NCBI GenBank assembly: GCA_031410595.1
Contig: JANNZM010000053.1
Coordinates: 1-64,000 of the forward strand
DNA length: 64,000 nucleotides
Reading direction: 5' to 3'
Source of the DNA: JANMCE01 sp031410595
GTDB lineage: Bacteria > Actinomycetota > Acidimicrobiia > Acidimicrobiales > Ilumatobacteraceae
Shown: positions 53,035-61,829 of the stretch, in pieces
Numbering within the stretch: the first letter of the stretch is position 1
Layout: every line of letters begins with the position of its first letter
Translations under genes and position numbers: made by a program
The notes under the pieces: model-generated
Seen by the model: the letters and a program-made list of their open reading frames with translations, nothing else
Told to the model about the DNA's origin: nothing
The model's database searches: none

Positions 53035-53924
53035 TGATGGATCTCGGCCTCTTTGCCGAAGCGGTCGGCACCACCGGGCCGGTGTCCATCGTCGGTCTCG
53101 GCACCCGTGGCGGGCAGGTGCCCGGCTACAAGGTAATCACCGCGCCCAGCGGCATCCTCGACTACAACCCGGCCGAGATGACGCTGCGCTGTGGTGCGGG
53201 TACACCGATGGCCGAAGTGTTCGACGCGCTGAAGGCCGCCGGACAGATGGTGGCCTTGGCGCCCGGAGGGACCGTCGGGGGAGCACTTGCGACCGCAGCC
53301 AGCGACATCCGCCGGCTCGGTCGTGGGCCAGCCCGTGAGGCCTTGCTGCAGGCCCGTATAGTGACCGCTGACGGTCTCATCGCCAAGGCCGGCGGGCCGA
53401 CGGTGAAGAACGTCAGCGGGTTCGATTTGTGTCGCCTGCTGGTGGGTTCGCACGGGGCGCTCGGCTTCTTCGGTGACGTCATTCTTCGGACTCGTCCCGC
53501 GCCCGCAGAGAGTCGTTGGTTCGCTGGCTCTTCCGACCCCGACGTTGTGCGCGGTCGCCTTTATCGACCGGCGGCCGTGCTGTGGGACGGGCGCACCACC
53601 TGGGTCTGTCTCGAAGGACATCCGGCCGATGTTGCCGACCAAGCCGCGCTGGTCGGACTGCCCGAAGTGGAAGCACCGCCAACGCTTCCGCCCTACACAT
53701 GGTCGGTAGCGATGCCCGATCTTCGTCGAGTGATAGCAGATGCGATGGCGCCAGCGGTTGCCGAGTTCGGTGTCGGAGCAGTCCACGCATCGGTTCCACA
53801 ACCGGCCCGCCCCGTCGACCCCGCAGTGTTCGAGCTGCACCGATCGCTTGCCGCAACGTTCGATCCCACTGGTCGACTCAACCCGGGACGATTCCCCCTT
53901 CTCCTCGATACGGTGACCACCTGA
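53034..53924 (+). CDS. glcE: Glycolate oxidase subunit GlcE
   Basis: 296-residue FAD-binding accessory subunit, similar to GlcD in its FAD domain but without the C-terminal catalytic domain. GGTVGGALATAASDIRRLGRG near residue 80 and GGPTVKNVSGFDLCRLLVGSHG near residue 118 are the family motifs. It begins with ATGATG overlapping the glcD stop by one base (second ATG at 53037 is an alternative start). Confidence 0.9.
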   Translation: MMDLGLFAEAVGTTGPVSIVGLGTRGGQVPGYKVITAPSGILDYNPAEMTLRCGAGTPMAEVFDALKAAGQMVALAPGGTVGGALATAASDIRRLGRGPAREALLQARIVTADGLIAKAGGPTVKNVSGFDLCRLLVGSHGALGFFGDVILRTRPAPAESRWFAGSSDPDVVRGRLYRPAAVLWDGRTTWVCLEGHPADVADQAALVGLPEVEAPPTLPPYTWSVAMPDLRRVIADAMAPAVAEFGVGAVHASVPQPARPVDPAVFELHRSLAATFDPTGRLNPGRFPLLLDTVTT

Positions 53925-55093
53925 TGGACCTGAAACTCAACGCCGACGATCTTGCGAGCTGCGTGTCATGCGGCCTCTGCCTGCCGCACTGCCCGACCTA
54001 CCGGGTGAGCGGCGAGGAAGCCTCGTCGCCCCGCGGTCGTATTTCAGCCATGCGCGCCGTGCAGGAACCGGGCGGCATCGCTGACGCCGCGTTCTTCGCA
54101 TCCATCGATTCATGCGTGCAGTGCCGCGGCTGCGAGACGGCCTGCCCGTCGGGCGTCAAGTTCGGCAGCCTCATGGAAGGAACTCGCTCGACCCTCGCGG
54201 CTGAGAGGCTGGTGACGCCGCGTTGGCAGCGCCTCGGGTACAAACTGCTCGGCCAGCACCGCGTCGTACTGGCCGGTTCGCGGCTGCTGGCAGTGGCACA
54301 ACGGCTGCGTCTTGTGCCCGGCCGTTTCGGTGTTCCGTCGTTGCCGCTGCGCAACGCGGCGTTAGTTGCCACCGGCACCGACGTGTGGTTCTTCCCCGGC
54401 TGCGTGATGGATGCATGGCAGCGGCCGGTACACGCCGCAGCAATGCGCGTACTAGCCGCCATGGGAGTCGGCGTCGCATTGCCAACGGGACAGGGCGCGT
54501 CCTGTTGCGGTGCGCTGCACGTGCACGCCGGTCTCACCAATGAGGCCTCTGCGCTCGCTGAGCGCACCATGGCAGCCTTCCCCGGTGACGCGCCGATATT
54601 GGTCGATTCGGCCGGCTGCGGGGCCGCCATGAAGGACTACGGCCACCTCGTCGGCACGCCTGCAGCTGTTGCGTTCGCGGCGCGGGTCCACGACATTCAC
54701 TCGTGGGTGGCCGACAATGCGTCTCGCCTACCTCCGGCGGTCGTCCCTCAGGGCAAAATTATCGTGCAAGACCCGTGCCATCTCCGCCATGTGCAACGCT
54801 GCCACCTCGACGTGCGTAAGGCGCTCGCTCCGTTTGCCGAGGTTGTCGAGCTCGACGACGAAGGCTTGTGCTGCGGCGCTGGTGGCGCCTATTCCAGCCT
54901 TCACACTGATATTGCCGCCGACATTCGCGAGCGGAAGCTCGGCTCCATCGGGCGAGCAACCGTTGCGTCCGGCGCCACCGTGGTGGCCAGTGCCAACCCG
55001 GGCTGCGCCATGCATCTTGCCGCGGCAGGCGTGCGGGTGGTGCATCCTATGGAAGTGATCGACGCAGCCCTCGGAGGACAACATGGCCGGTGA
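53924..55093 (+). CDS. glcF: Glycolate oxidase iron-sulfur subunit GlcF
   Basis: 389-residue Fe-S subunit that passes electrons to the membrane. Two ferredoxin-type motifs, CVSCGLCLPHCPTY near residue 13 and CVQCRGCETACPSG near residue 66, are followed by two CCG domains (ASCCGALH near residue 188 and GLCCGAGGAYS near residue 316). ATG 53924 overlaps the glcE stop by one base. A small protein gene starts ten bases before its end. Its domain order is the same as that of the GlpC-like protein at 27022. Confidence 0.92.
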   Translation: MDLKLNADDLASCVSCGLCLPHCPTYRVSGEEASSPRGRISAMRAVQEPGGIADAAFFASIDSCVQCRGCETACPSGVKFGSLMEGTRSTLAAERLVTPRWQRLGYKLLGQHRVVLAGSRLLAVAQRLRLVPGRFGVPSLPLRNAALVATGTDVWFFPGCVMDAWQRPVHAAAMRVLAAMGVGVALPTGQGASCCGALHVHAGLTNEASALAERTMAAFPGDAPILVDSAGCGAAMKDYGHLVGTPAAVAFAARVHDIHSWVADNASRLPPAVVPQGKIIVQDPCHLRHVQRCHLDVRKALAPFAEVVELDDEGLCCGAGGAYSSLHTDIAADIRERKLGSIGRATVASGATVVASANPGCAMHLAAAGVRVVHPMEVIDAALGGQHGR

Positions 55094-55283
55094 GTTCGAA
55101 GACATCCGTCATCGTTTGGAAGCGATAGCGGAAGAGTTGGGCGACCTCGCCATTATTCGGTTGCGCCAGTCCATCGATGCCGGCGGCAAAGAACGTCCCG
55201 TCGACGAAAAGCGTCTCACCCAAACCCGCCGCGCCGTCGAAAAAGCCATCAACATCCTCAAAAAACCCGACGATTTCGCCTGA
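55083..55283 (+). CDS. Small helical protein of unknown function
   Basis: 66 residues, mostly charged amphipathic helix (FEDIRHRLEAIAEELGDLAI, then a basic stretch ending in KKPDDFA). It has no transmembrane segment. No family recognised. It overlaps the 3' end of glcF by 11 bases, so it is translated after glcF, and it is the last gene of that operon. The function may be in that operon, but nothing in the sequence says so. Confidence 0.65.
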   Translation: MAGEFEDIRHRLEAIAEELGDLAIIRLRQSIDAGGKERPVDEKRLTQTRRAVEKAINILKKPDDFA

Positions 55284-55338
55284 CTAACGCCGACAACGGA
55301 AGTGCGGCCGGGACGGCACAGCTAACTCCTCGGAGGAT

Positions 55339-55376
55339 GTCTATCTACTAGACAATTGATTGTCTAGTAGATAGAC
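55339..55376. promoter_or_regulatory. 38-base composite palindrome over the hicAB promoter
   Basis: Left arm GTCTATCTACTAGACAAT (55339-55356) and its exact complement (55359-55376) surround the two-base centre TG. Each arm also holds its own palindrome GTCTA-N5-TAGAC (55339-55353 and 55362-55376), so there are two operator sites with centres 23 bases apart. It covers the -35 TAGACA (55349-55354) and -10 TAGACT (55372-55377). HicB-type antitoxins bind their own promoter, so this is the probable autorepression site. Confidence 0.85.
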
Positions 55377-55377
55377 T
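55349..55377 (+). promoter_or_regulatory. hicAB promoter
   Basis: -35 TAGACA (55349-55354), 17-base spacer, -10 TAGACT (55372-55377), then six bases to GTG 55384. Leaderless mRNA is predicted. Confidence 0.6.
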
Positions 55378-55383
55378 TATCGG

Positions 55384-55599
55384 GTGAAGGCGATTCGGTA
55401 TCGAAAGCTGGTCGCCAAACTCACGAGTCTTGGTTGCATCTTGGTCCGTACCCGCGCCAGTCATGGGCGATGGCTATGCGGCACCCGTTTCATCACCTTA
55501 CCCAGAGCACGTGAGATCCCACCGGGAACGTTGAGATCTCTCGAATCTGACCTTGCTCCTTGCCTAGGTGAGGGCTGGCTAACTGGAGGGCAACGTTGA
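55384..55599 (+). CDS. hicA: HicA-type toxin (mRNA interferase)
   Basis: 71-residue HicA-like protein with the small double-stranded-RNA-binding-like fold. It starts MKAIRYRKLVAKLTSLG, has the conserved His27 (SHGRW), then ITLPRAREIPPGTLRSLESDL, the family's C-terminal pattern. HicA cleaves mRNA and is neutralised by HicB. There is no Shine-Dalgarno sequence, in line with a leaderless mRNA beginning at the GTG. The antitoxin gene overlaps its stop by one base. Confidence 0.85.
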   Translation: MKAIRYRKLVAKLTSLGCILVRTRASHGRWLCGTRFITLPRAREIPPGTLRSLESDLAPCLGEGWLTGGQR

Positions 55600-55988
55600 T
55601 GTATCGAGCGAATGTGCAGAGAGACGAGACCGGCGTATGGATCGCCCGTGTACCTGATCTCGCAGGAGTCCACAGCAATGCGAAGCGCCTTGATCAGGTT
55701 GCTCCACGGCTTGCCGAGGCGATCTCGCTTGCCTTGGAAGCCGAGGTTGAAGCGGATCAGATCGTGCTGGTCATTGACTACAAGCACCTCGGCTTGGAAC
55801 CGGCAGACTCAAGCGCGGTCCAAGCTGCGGCCGAGGCGCGAGATGTTCTACATGCAGCACAACGGCGCGCCGAAGAAGCATCACTCGCTGCAGCACGCAC
55901 GCTCGCTGGCCATGGATTCACACTGCGCGACATTGGCACGCTCGTGGGCATGTCGCATCAGCGCATCCACCAACTGGTGAACAGCTGA
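55599..55988 (+). CDS. hicB: HicB-type antitoxin with C-terminal HTH
   Basis: 129-residue antitoxin. Residues 1-60 form the degenerate RNase H-like HicB domain (MYRANVQRDETGVWIARVPDL and LDQVAPRLAEAISLAL); residues about 95-129 form a helix-turn-helix (FTLRDIGTLVGMSHQRIHQL) for operator binding. ATG 55599 has GGAGGG upstream and overlaps the toxin stop (TGATG), so translation is coupled and antitoxin made in step with toxin. A TTG at 55596 is a less likely start. Confidence 0.82.
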   Translation: MYRANVQRDETGVWIARVPDLAGVHSNAKRLDQVAPRLAEAISLALEAEVEADQIVLVIDYKHLGLEPADSSAVQAAAEARDVLHAAQRRAEEASLAAARTLAGHGFTLRDIGTLVGMSHQRIHQLVNS

Positions 55989-56264
55989 GAGATCTTGCGT
56001 AAGGAGTTACGTCATCACCTCAGCCTCATAAGGGCTCGTGATGTCTACGGATGCGGAGGGCCGCAGACCGGGTGGTCCCAATTTGGTGAGCCGGCAACCG
56101 GAATACCGATGGGGATTTCGATTGCTGAAATAGTCCCAGAAGCACGAGGCCTCGTCCGGGGGGACGTCGCATGGCCCCTTCGACGGCGCGACGACTTGGG
56201 CGGTGGTGTTCGGCCACTGACGGAGCCAGGCCTCCGCGCGTGAGATAGCGGACCACGATGGCCG
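55989..56264. other. Intergenic region, 276 bases, downstream of hicB
   Basis: Only weak frames are present (55995-56243 plus strand, 56026-56268 minus strand), both with compositions and codon use I cannot support as genes. It contains small imperfect hairpins only. It may be the scar of the hicAB module's acquisition. Confidence 0.4.
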
Positions 56265-57284
56265 TCATGTGGCGTTGAGTGCGTTGATGAGGGAGCGGAG
56301 ACGACTCCAGTGACGTTTGTCGAACGGGAGACTCAGTCGGGCAAGATCGAGGTGGTCGTCGTCGGCGATCTCGGCGGGCCGGGGTGTTGCGAGCGTGATC
56401 GTTCCGCCGTTGCAGATATCGGCGAACTCGGTGTTCAGCGCAGCGAACTGAACCGAGGTGGGAGCGTGGTGCACACGAATGACCAGGTCGTCACCGAAGA
56501 AACGAATGGAGTGGTAGTTGCGGTAGAAGTCGTTGATCTCATCGACAGCAAGCTGTGCTTGGTCGGTCACAAGGTATAACGCAAGATCGGCCGGTTCGAT
56601 GAGCCGGCGGGGGATGAGGACCGTGGAAATCAGCGAGTGGATGGGACCCCAGAATGTTTCGCCGGGCGTATCGAGGAACACGATTGGCGCCGGAACCCCC
56701 TTGCCGGTTTGGGTCAGGGTCAAAAGCTCGAAGGTTTCGTCCAACGTGCCAAAACCCCCGGGCAGGCAGACATAGGCCTTCGATTCCTTCATGAGCATGA
56801 GCTTGCGGGTAAAGAAGTACTTCATCGACACCAGCTTGGTGTCAGCATCAATAAACGCATTGGCGCCCTGTTCAAAGGGCAGCCGAATGTTCACGCCGAA
56901 GCTGTGGGCCCGCCCTGCACCTTCTGAGGCTGCGGCCATGATGCCGGGGCCAGCGCCTGTGACCACCATCCATCCCTGGGCAGCGAAGAGACGGGCGACG
57001 TCCTCGGCTTGGGCGTAAAGCGGGTCATCGGCCTGCGTACGGGCTGACCCGAAGATCGTCACCTTGGGAATGTGACGATAGGGAGCAAAGGCGCGGAATG
57101 CCGCACGCATTTCGTGCACGGCTGATGCCGTGATCTTCAGGTCGATGAGTTCCGGGTGATCACTAACCAGGCCGGTTGCCGCCTGAAGGAGGTCGACCGC
57201 CACCTTTTGCGCCTCACCACCAAGAGTGGGACGAATGCTCCGTAGGAAGACTTCGATCTCGCTCAGTGGCATTGTCAAGGACAT
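56265..57284 (-). CDS. LOG-family (TIGR00730-like) Rossmann-fold nucleotide-binding protein
   Basis: 339-residue lysine-decarboxylase-like (LOG) protein, larger than the 190-residue cytokinin-activating form. The phosphoribohydrolase signature PGGFGTLDE is near residue 173-181, with TGAGPGIMAAASEGAGRAHS near residue 109 and KVTIFGSARTQADDP near residue 74. It has an extra helical N-terminus and a C-terminal domain of about 120 residues. Nucleotide 5'-monophosphate phosphoribohydrolase activity is plausible. ATG 57284 is the first codon; ATG 57272 is an alternative. Confidence 0.85.
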   Translation of the reverse strand: MSLTMPLSEIEVFLRSIRPTLGGEAQKVAVDLLQAATGLVSDHPELIDLKITASAVHEMRAAFRAFAPYRHIPKVTIFGSARTQADDPLYAQAEDVARLFAAQGWMVVTGAGPGIMAAASEGAGRAHSFGVNIRLPFEQGANAFIDADTKLVSMKYFFTRKLMLMKESKAYVCLPGGFGTLDETFELLTLTQTGKGVPAPIVFLDTPGETFWGPIHSLISTVLIPRRLIEPADLALYLVTDQAQLAVDEINDFYRNYHSIRFFGDDLVIRVHHAPTSVQFAALNTEFADICNGGTITLATPRPAEIADDDHLDLARLSLPFDKRHWSRLRSLINALNAT

Positions 57285-57336
57285 TTTCTTTCAGTTTGGG
57301 TCACGTGGCCCATGCAGAGTGAGAAATAAATCACAT

Positions 57337-57342
57337 AGAGTA
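57337..57342 (-). promoter_or_regulatory. Possible -10 of the LOG-family gene
   Basis: TACTCT lies 52 bases before the ATG at 57284, between two GTGA words (ATGTGAATACTCTATGTGA). The leader would be about 45 bases. Confidence 0.3.
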
Positions 57343-57379
57343 TTCACATACCGGCGGCACGTCGTCGGCCACAGTTTAC

Positions 57380-57410
57380 GAGTGCCGGTACGCCCCCCGA
57401 ATCGGCACTC
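57380..57410. repeat. Inverted repeat GAGTGCCG...CGGCACTC
   Basis: Eight-base perfect arms with a 15-base loop in the untranslated region between the LOG and transaldolase genes. No gene or known RNA was recognised here. Confidence 0.4.
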
Positions 57411-57487
57411 AAGATTGCGGGAACCAATCCGATCGGCTGGCGGGCCGTTCGATTGACCCATCGAGGTCGGACTTGATGGGCCACGAA

Positions 57488-57532
57488 ATGACCCGAGTGA
57501 CGCAGCTGGGTTGGCTGCCTCACTCGGGTCAT
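57488..57532. terminator. Transaldolase terminator hairpin
   Basis: ATGACCCGAGTG pairs with CACTCGGGTCAT, with an inner GCAGC/GCTGC stem and a seven-base loop. It lies 19 bases after the transaldolase stop on the minus strand. A T5 tract follows on the plus side, so it could act in both directions. Confidence 0.7.
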
Positions 57533-57551
57533 CTCACTTTTTCAGGTCGGG

Positions 57552-58652
57552 TTACGCACCGGAGCGGAGTTCCTCGGCCCGCACCGTCAGTGCTGCGAGC
57601 AACTCATCGAAGCTCTTGATGAACGATGAGACCCCCTCGGCCTCAAGTTTGTCACTCACGTTGTCCATGTCGATGCCCACCGCGGCGAGCGCTGACCACT
57701 GCTGATCGATCGTGTCTGGGTCGGCGATGGCGGTACGGCCAAAATTGCCGTGATCGGCAAATGCCGCCAGCGTTGCGTCAGGGATGGTGTTGACCGTTTC
57801 AGCCCCGATGAGTTCGTCGATATAGAGCGTGTCGGGGTAAGCAGCGTTCTTGGTTGACGTAGATGCCCACAGCGGGCGTTGCGGTCGGGCACCACGGCCT
57901 ACCAGCGCATCCCAACGTGCGCCCAGGAAGGTCGAGCGAAAGAGTCGGTAGGCCAACTTCCCCTGCGCAACGGCAGCCTTGCCGCGGAGGTCCAGGGCTT
58001 CGGGAGTACCGATGGTGTCGAGGCGGCGATCGACTTCGGAGTCGACCCGACTGATGAAGAACGAAGCAACGCTGGCGATGCGCGACAGGTCACCCTTGGC
58101 TGCTTCGAGACCACTGATGTACGCCTCCATCACCTCCGCATAACGTTCAAGACTGAAGATGAGCGTGACGTTGACGTTGATGCCTTCGGAGATGGCCTGG
58201 CGGATTGCCGGCACACCTTCGGGCGTGGCCGGAATCTTCACCATGAGGTTCGGCCGGTTGATGGTGGACCACAGGTGACCAGCCGCGGCGATAGTTCCTG
58301 CCGTGTCGTGGGCGAGGTTCGGAGCCACTTCGACGCTGACGAAACCGTCGTGCCCGTTGCTAGCCGAGTAGACCGGAGCAAACACGTCGAGGGCACCGAG
58401 AATGTCCTGGGTGACGAGCGCCCAGTAGTCATCGACGACATCACCGTTGTCCTTGGCGAGTGCAAGGAACTGGTCGTCATAGTCGGGTGAACCCTGGATG
58501 GCCTTTTGAAAAATCGAGGGGTTCGACGTAAGGCCGCGCACACCACCGTCACGCAGGCGAACCAACTCACCTGACGTGAGATAGCTGCGCTTGAGGTTGT
58601 CGAGCCAGGGGCTCTGGCCGTAGTCGGAGTAGAGCTTCTTCAGTCGATCCAT
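57552..58652 (-). CDS. tal: Transaldolase
   Basis: 366-residue pentose-phosphate enzyme transferring dihydroxyacetone. It has the N-terminal GVRGLTSNPSIFQKAI segment near residue 38 and the catalytic lysine region NLMVKIPATPEGVPAIRQAI near residue 136, typical of the actinobacterial and cyanobacterial Tal group; the C-terminus has a Thr/Ser/Lys block STSTKNAAYPDTLY. ATG 58652 has AAGGA about eight bases upstream and is one base after the transketolase stop; an in-frame start at 58805 would run into tkt and is rejected. Confidence 0.93.
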   Translation of the reverse strand: MDRLKKLYSDYGQSPWLDNLKRSYLTSGELVRLRDGGVRGLTSNPSIFQKAIQGSPDYDDQFLALAKDNGDVVDDYWALVTQDILGALDVFAPVYSASNGHDGFVSVEVAPNLAHDTAGTIAAAGHLWSTINRPNLMVKIPATPEGVPAIRQAISEGINVNVTLIFSLERYAEVMEAYISGLEAAKGDLSRIASVASFFISRVDSEVDRRLDTIGTPEALDLRGKAAVAQGKLAYRLFRSTFLGARWDALVGRGARPQRPLWASTSTKNAAYPDTLYIDELIGAETVNTIPDATLAAFADHGNFGRTAIADPDTIDQQWSALAAVGIDMDNVSDKLEAEGVSSFIKSFDELLAALTVRAEELRSGA

Positions 58653-58653
58653 C

Positions 58654-60615
58654 TCATTTTCCTTTCTGAGCGCCGGCGAGCCTGGTAGCCCGTGCCACGA
58701 CGTTAGCGACGTTGATGCCGAGTTTGTCGAGCGCAACGTTGCCAGGGGCACTGGCGCCGAAGCGATCGATGCCGATGGAGTCATCGGCGTAGCGTTCCCA
58801 GCCAAGGGTTACGCCGGCTTCCACGGAGAGAGTGGGCAGCGTGCCGAGAACCTTGCGCTGATAGGCCTTGGGCTGGGCGGCGAAACGGTCCCACGACGGC
58901 ATGGACACCACCCGAGCCTTGATGCCTTTCACTGCGAGAGCAGCGGCGGCCTCAACGCACAGACCCACCTCACTGCCGGTTCCGAGCAGCGTGACCTGCG
59001 CACCTCGTGGATCGACGACGAGCGCCGCACCCTTGGCCACCGCAGAACCGTTGGTGACGGTGGTGACCGCCTGACGGGTGAGGATGATGGCCGTAGGACC
59101 GTCATGATGCACGGCGTCGTGCCATGCATGCGCCACTTCGTTGGCGTCGGCGGGACGAATCACGTGCAGATCCGGAATGAGACGGATCGACATCAACTGT
59201 TCAACCGGCTGGTGCGTTGGTCCGTCCTCACCAACGCCCACCGAATCATGGCTGAAGATGTAGACCGCGCGGGCTTTCGAGAGCGACGCCAGCCGCAGCG
59301 CCGGTCGCAGATAGTCACTGAACACGAAGAACGTGCCAGCGAGGGGGAGCACGCCACCGTGCAGAGCCATACCGTTCAGCGCCGCACCCATGGCGTGTTC
59401 GCGAATGCCGAAGTGCACCTGCGTGCCGCCCGTGGTCTTGGCCGACAATCCCACAGCATCGGTGAGCTTGACACCGTTATTGCCAGTGAGATCGGCCGAG
59501 CCCGAAATGACGCCGGGCACAAACGGCAGCGACGCGTTGAGCACCTTCTGGAACGACTGGCGGGTGGCGAGTTTTTCTCCGGCAGGGGAGACAGGCAAGT
59601 TGGTTTCCCAGCCCGCGGTCGGACCGTCCCATGACTGTGCCCACGCCGTCTTGTCACCCTTCCACTTCGTGAAGCGCGCCCGCCACTGCGCATTGGCCTT
59701 GGCGCCTCTTGTCATCACGGCTTTGCGGTAGGGGTCGACCACCTTTGCCGGCGCCCAGAACGCCTCATCAGTGGGGATGCCCATAACGGCCTTGGAGGCC
59801 GCCACATCGTCGGGAGTAAAGGGGTTGCCATGCGCTTCGTGGTCGTCGGTGAGGCGTGGTGAGGGGTAGCCGATATGGCTGCGCAGAACGATCAACGACG
59901 GTTGACCAACGACAGCCTTGGCCCGCAGCAACGCATGTTCGAGCGCGTCGCAGTCGTTGGCTACCTCACCGATCTCATCAACATGCCAGCCGTAGGCGCG
60001 GAATCGAGCAGGTACATCGTCGGAGCACGAAAGGGACGTGTTGCCATCGATGGTGATGTGGTTGTCGTCGAACACGACTACCAGCCGACCGAGACCAAGG
60101 TGGCCGGCCAGAGACGCTGCCTCATGGCTGATGCCTTCCATGAGGCAGCCGTCACCAGCGAACGCGTAAGTGTGATGGTTCACGATGTCACCGCCGAAAC
60201 GGGCCCGTAGGTTCTCCTCGGCAATGGCCATGCCAACCGCATTGGCGAAACCTTGGCCGAGCGGTCCGGTCGTCACTTCGACGCCCGCGGCGTGGTGCAC
60301 TTCCGGGTGACCAGGCGTGCGCGAACCCCACTGGCGGAACTGTTTCAGATCGTCCATGGTGAGGCCGTAGCCGGTGAGATGCAACATGGAATAAAGCAGC
60401 ACCGACGCATGGCCGTTGGAGAGAATGAAACGGTCGCGATCCGGCCAGTGTGGGTCGGCCGGATCGTGCTTCAGTACTCGGCTGAACAGCACGTGAGCGA
60501 GCGGGGCCAAGGCCATGGCGGTGCCTTGGTGGCCGGACTTTGCTTTGAGGGGAACGTCCATGGCCAAGCCACGAATGACATTGATGACCTGGTCGTCGGT
60601 TTTGGTGTTCATCAT
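58654..60615 (-). CDS. tkt: Transketolase
   Basis: 653-residue thiamine-diphosphate enzyme of the pentose phosphate and Calvin-type cycles. Motifs: GLAMDVPLKAKSGHQGTAMAL at the N-terminus, GHASVLLYSMLHLTGYG, the ThDP fold GDGCLMEGISHEAASLAGHLGLGRLVVVFDDN near residue 155, and SHDSVGVGEDGPTHQPVEQL near residue 455. It begins ATGATG; the second ATG (60612) is four bases from GGAG and may be the real start. tal follows one base after its stop. Confidence 0.95.
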   Translation of the reverse strand: MMNTKTDDQVINVIRGLAMDVPLKAKSGHQGTAMALAPLAHVLFSRVLKHDPADPHWPDRDRFILSNGHASVLLYSMLHLTGYGLTMDDLKQFRQWGSRTPGHPEVHHAAGVEVTTGPLGQGFANAVGMAIAEENLRARFGGDIVNHHTYAFAGDGCLMEGISHEAASLAGHLGLGRLVVVFDDNHITIDGNTSLSCSDDVPARFRAYGWHVDEIGEVANDCDALEHALLRAKAVVGQPSLIVLRSHIGYPSPRLTDDHEAHGNPFTPDDVAASKAVMGIPTDEAFWAPAKVVDPYRKAVMTRGAKANAQWRARFTKWKGDKTAWAQSWDGPTAGWETNLPVSPAGEKLATRQSFQKVLNASLPFVPGVISGSADLTGNNGVKLTDAVGLSAKTTGGTQVHFGIREHAMGAALNGMALHGGVLPLAGTFFVFSDYLRPALRLASLSKARAVYIFSHDSVGVGEDGPTHQPVEQLMSIRLIPDLHVIRPADANEVAHAWHDAVHHDGPTAIILTRQAVTTVTNGSAVAKGAALVVDPRGAQVTLLGTGSEVGLCVEAAAALAVKGIKARVVSMPSWDRFAAQPKAYQRKVLGTLPTLSVEAGVTLGWERYADDSIGIDRFGASAPGNVALDKLGINVANVVARATRLAGAQKGK

Positions 60616-60651
60616 TCTCCGGTTGAGGGGGTCGCAATGCGGCAGGGCGCG

Positions 60652-61827
60652 CTACGCGAGTTGGGGTGATGTTCGAGCGTGATCGGTGAAGAGCGCAAGA
60701 GACGCCGTGAAGCCGTGCAGTGCGTTACGGCTGCCGACCGGACCGATCTCGCCGGCGCAGAACATTCCGGCCACGGCCGGCCGCGACGGCCCGTTGGAAA
60801 GCAGCGCATCATCGATGATCTCGGCGTCGTGGTTGGGCGTACCGAACATGAACGAGCCGCGCCCATTGCAGGTGAACACGAGTGCGGCGTCGGCGCGCAC
60901 GCTGTTCAACATGGTGGTGAGATCGGGCCCGGCAGAGTCGGGGTCCCGCACTTGGAATTGCACTGTGGCTCCCACCGGAACCTCGTCGCCGATTACTACG
61001 GCGCCGACACTCTTATCGCCACCCATGACACCGCGCACCAGGAAATCGCCGCGGTCGAAATCGGCCTTGTGTTCATCTACCACCAGCCCGCAGTGCAAGC
61101 CTTGCCCGGCGAGGAGACGATCTTCGGTGTTGAGGTCGTCGATCATTTCCATGAGTCGGTCGTAGGCCGGGCGGCCGCCGAGTTCGTAGATGACGTTGCG
61201 ATCGGACTTGGTGACGATGAACGGTTGACCGATCGGACGGCAACCCTGGGACACGACCGTTCGTGCCGGAGTGGGAACCAAGATCCCAACCGCGCCGCTC
61301 GGGTACACCGTTTGGTTGAGCACCAGTCGATTGCCGCCCGGGTTGCGTCCGGCTGAAGCGAAACCGCCACTGATCTGCAGACGCGGGTGGCGCAGCGAAG
61401 TGTCCTGCAGGAATTCATCACCGGGGAAAGAAAATGGATCGGCCAGCATCACCAGGGACTCATGATCGCTGTCGACGTTGTCCGGCAAGCCGTCGAACAA
61501 CCAGCCCTCAGGCGACTGTCGAGCCGTGAGGCGAACGGCGCGGACACCATCGGAGAACGAACCGGCCCATAACGCGATGGCGGGCGCATCCTCAACACCG
61601 ACACCACCGGCGAGAATGGCGCTGCCAGCCGTTCCGAGAAGAGCACCCGGCTCAAGAACGGCGTTGACGGTGCGGACCACATCATCTAGCACGCCGATGA
61701 CGGGAGCGGTAACAAACAGCACGACCAGTTCGGGATTTGGTCCGACCTGTTCGAGAACGGCGCCCACGACCTCACCGACGGCCGTGGTAATCACGGGATG
61801 AGTCGACAGCGCGCTGGCGAAGGCCAT
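60652..61827 (-). CDS. FIST domain protein
   Basis: 391-residue soluble sensory-domain protein (FIST N then FIST C), a family predicted to bind small ligands such as amino acids. FIST N runs to about residue 190 with GTAGSAILAGGVGVED and PFSFPGDEFLQD; FIST C follows with NGRGSFMFGTPNHDAEIIDDAL near residue 330 and GMFCAGEIGPVGSRNALHGFTASLALF near the end. No signal or membrane segment. ATG 61827 is two bases after the stop of the beta-sandwich gene, so the operon order is desaturase, beta-sandwich protein, FIST. Confidence 0.85.
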   Translation of the reverse strand: MAFASALSTHPVITTAVGEVVGAVLEQVGPNPELVVLFVTAPVIGVLDDVVRTVNAVLEPGALLGTAGSAILAGGVGVEDAPAIALWAGSFSDGVRAVRLTARQSPEGWLFDGLPDNVDSDHESLVMLADPFSFPGDEFLQDTSLRHPRLQISGGFASAGRNPGGNRLVLNQTVYPSGAVGILVPTPARTVVSQGCRPIGQPFIVTKSDRNVIYELGGRPAYDRLMEMIDDLNTEDRLLAGQGLHCGLVVDEHKADFDRGDFLVRGVMGGDKSVGAVVIGDEVPVGATVQFQVRDPDSAGPDLTTMLNSVRADAALVFTCNGRGSFMFGTPNHDAEIIDDALLSNGPSRPAVAGMFCAGEIGPVGSRNALHGFTASLALFTDHARTSPQLA

Positions 61828-61829
61828 GG

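Noticed and set aside
55995..56268. Small frames on both strands after hicB
   Set aside because: No recognisable features, weak codon use, and no start signals.
57380..57410. Riboswitch in the region before the LOG gene
   Set aside because: I could not match any known class (cobalamin, c-di-AMP, SAM or T-box) from conserved elements.
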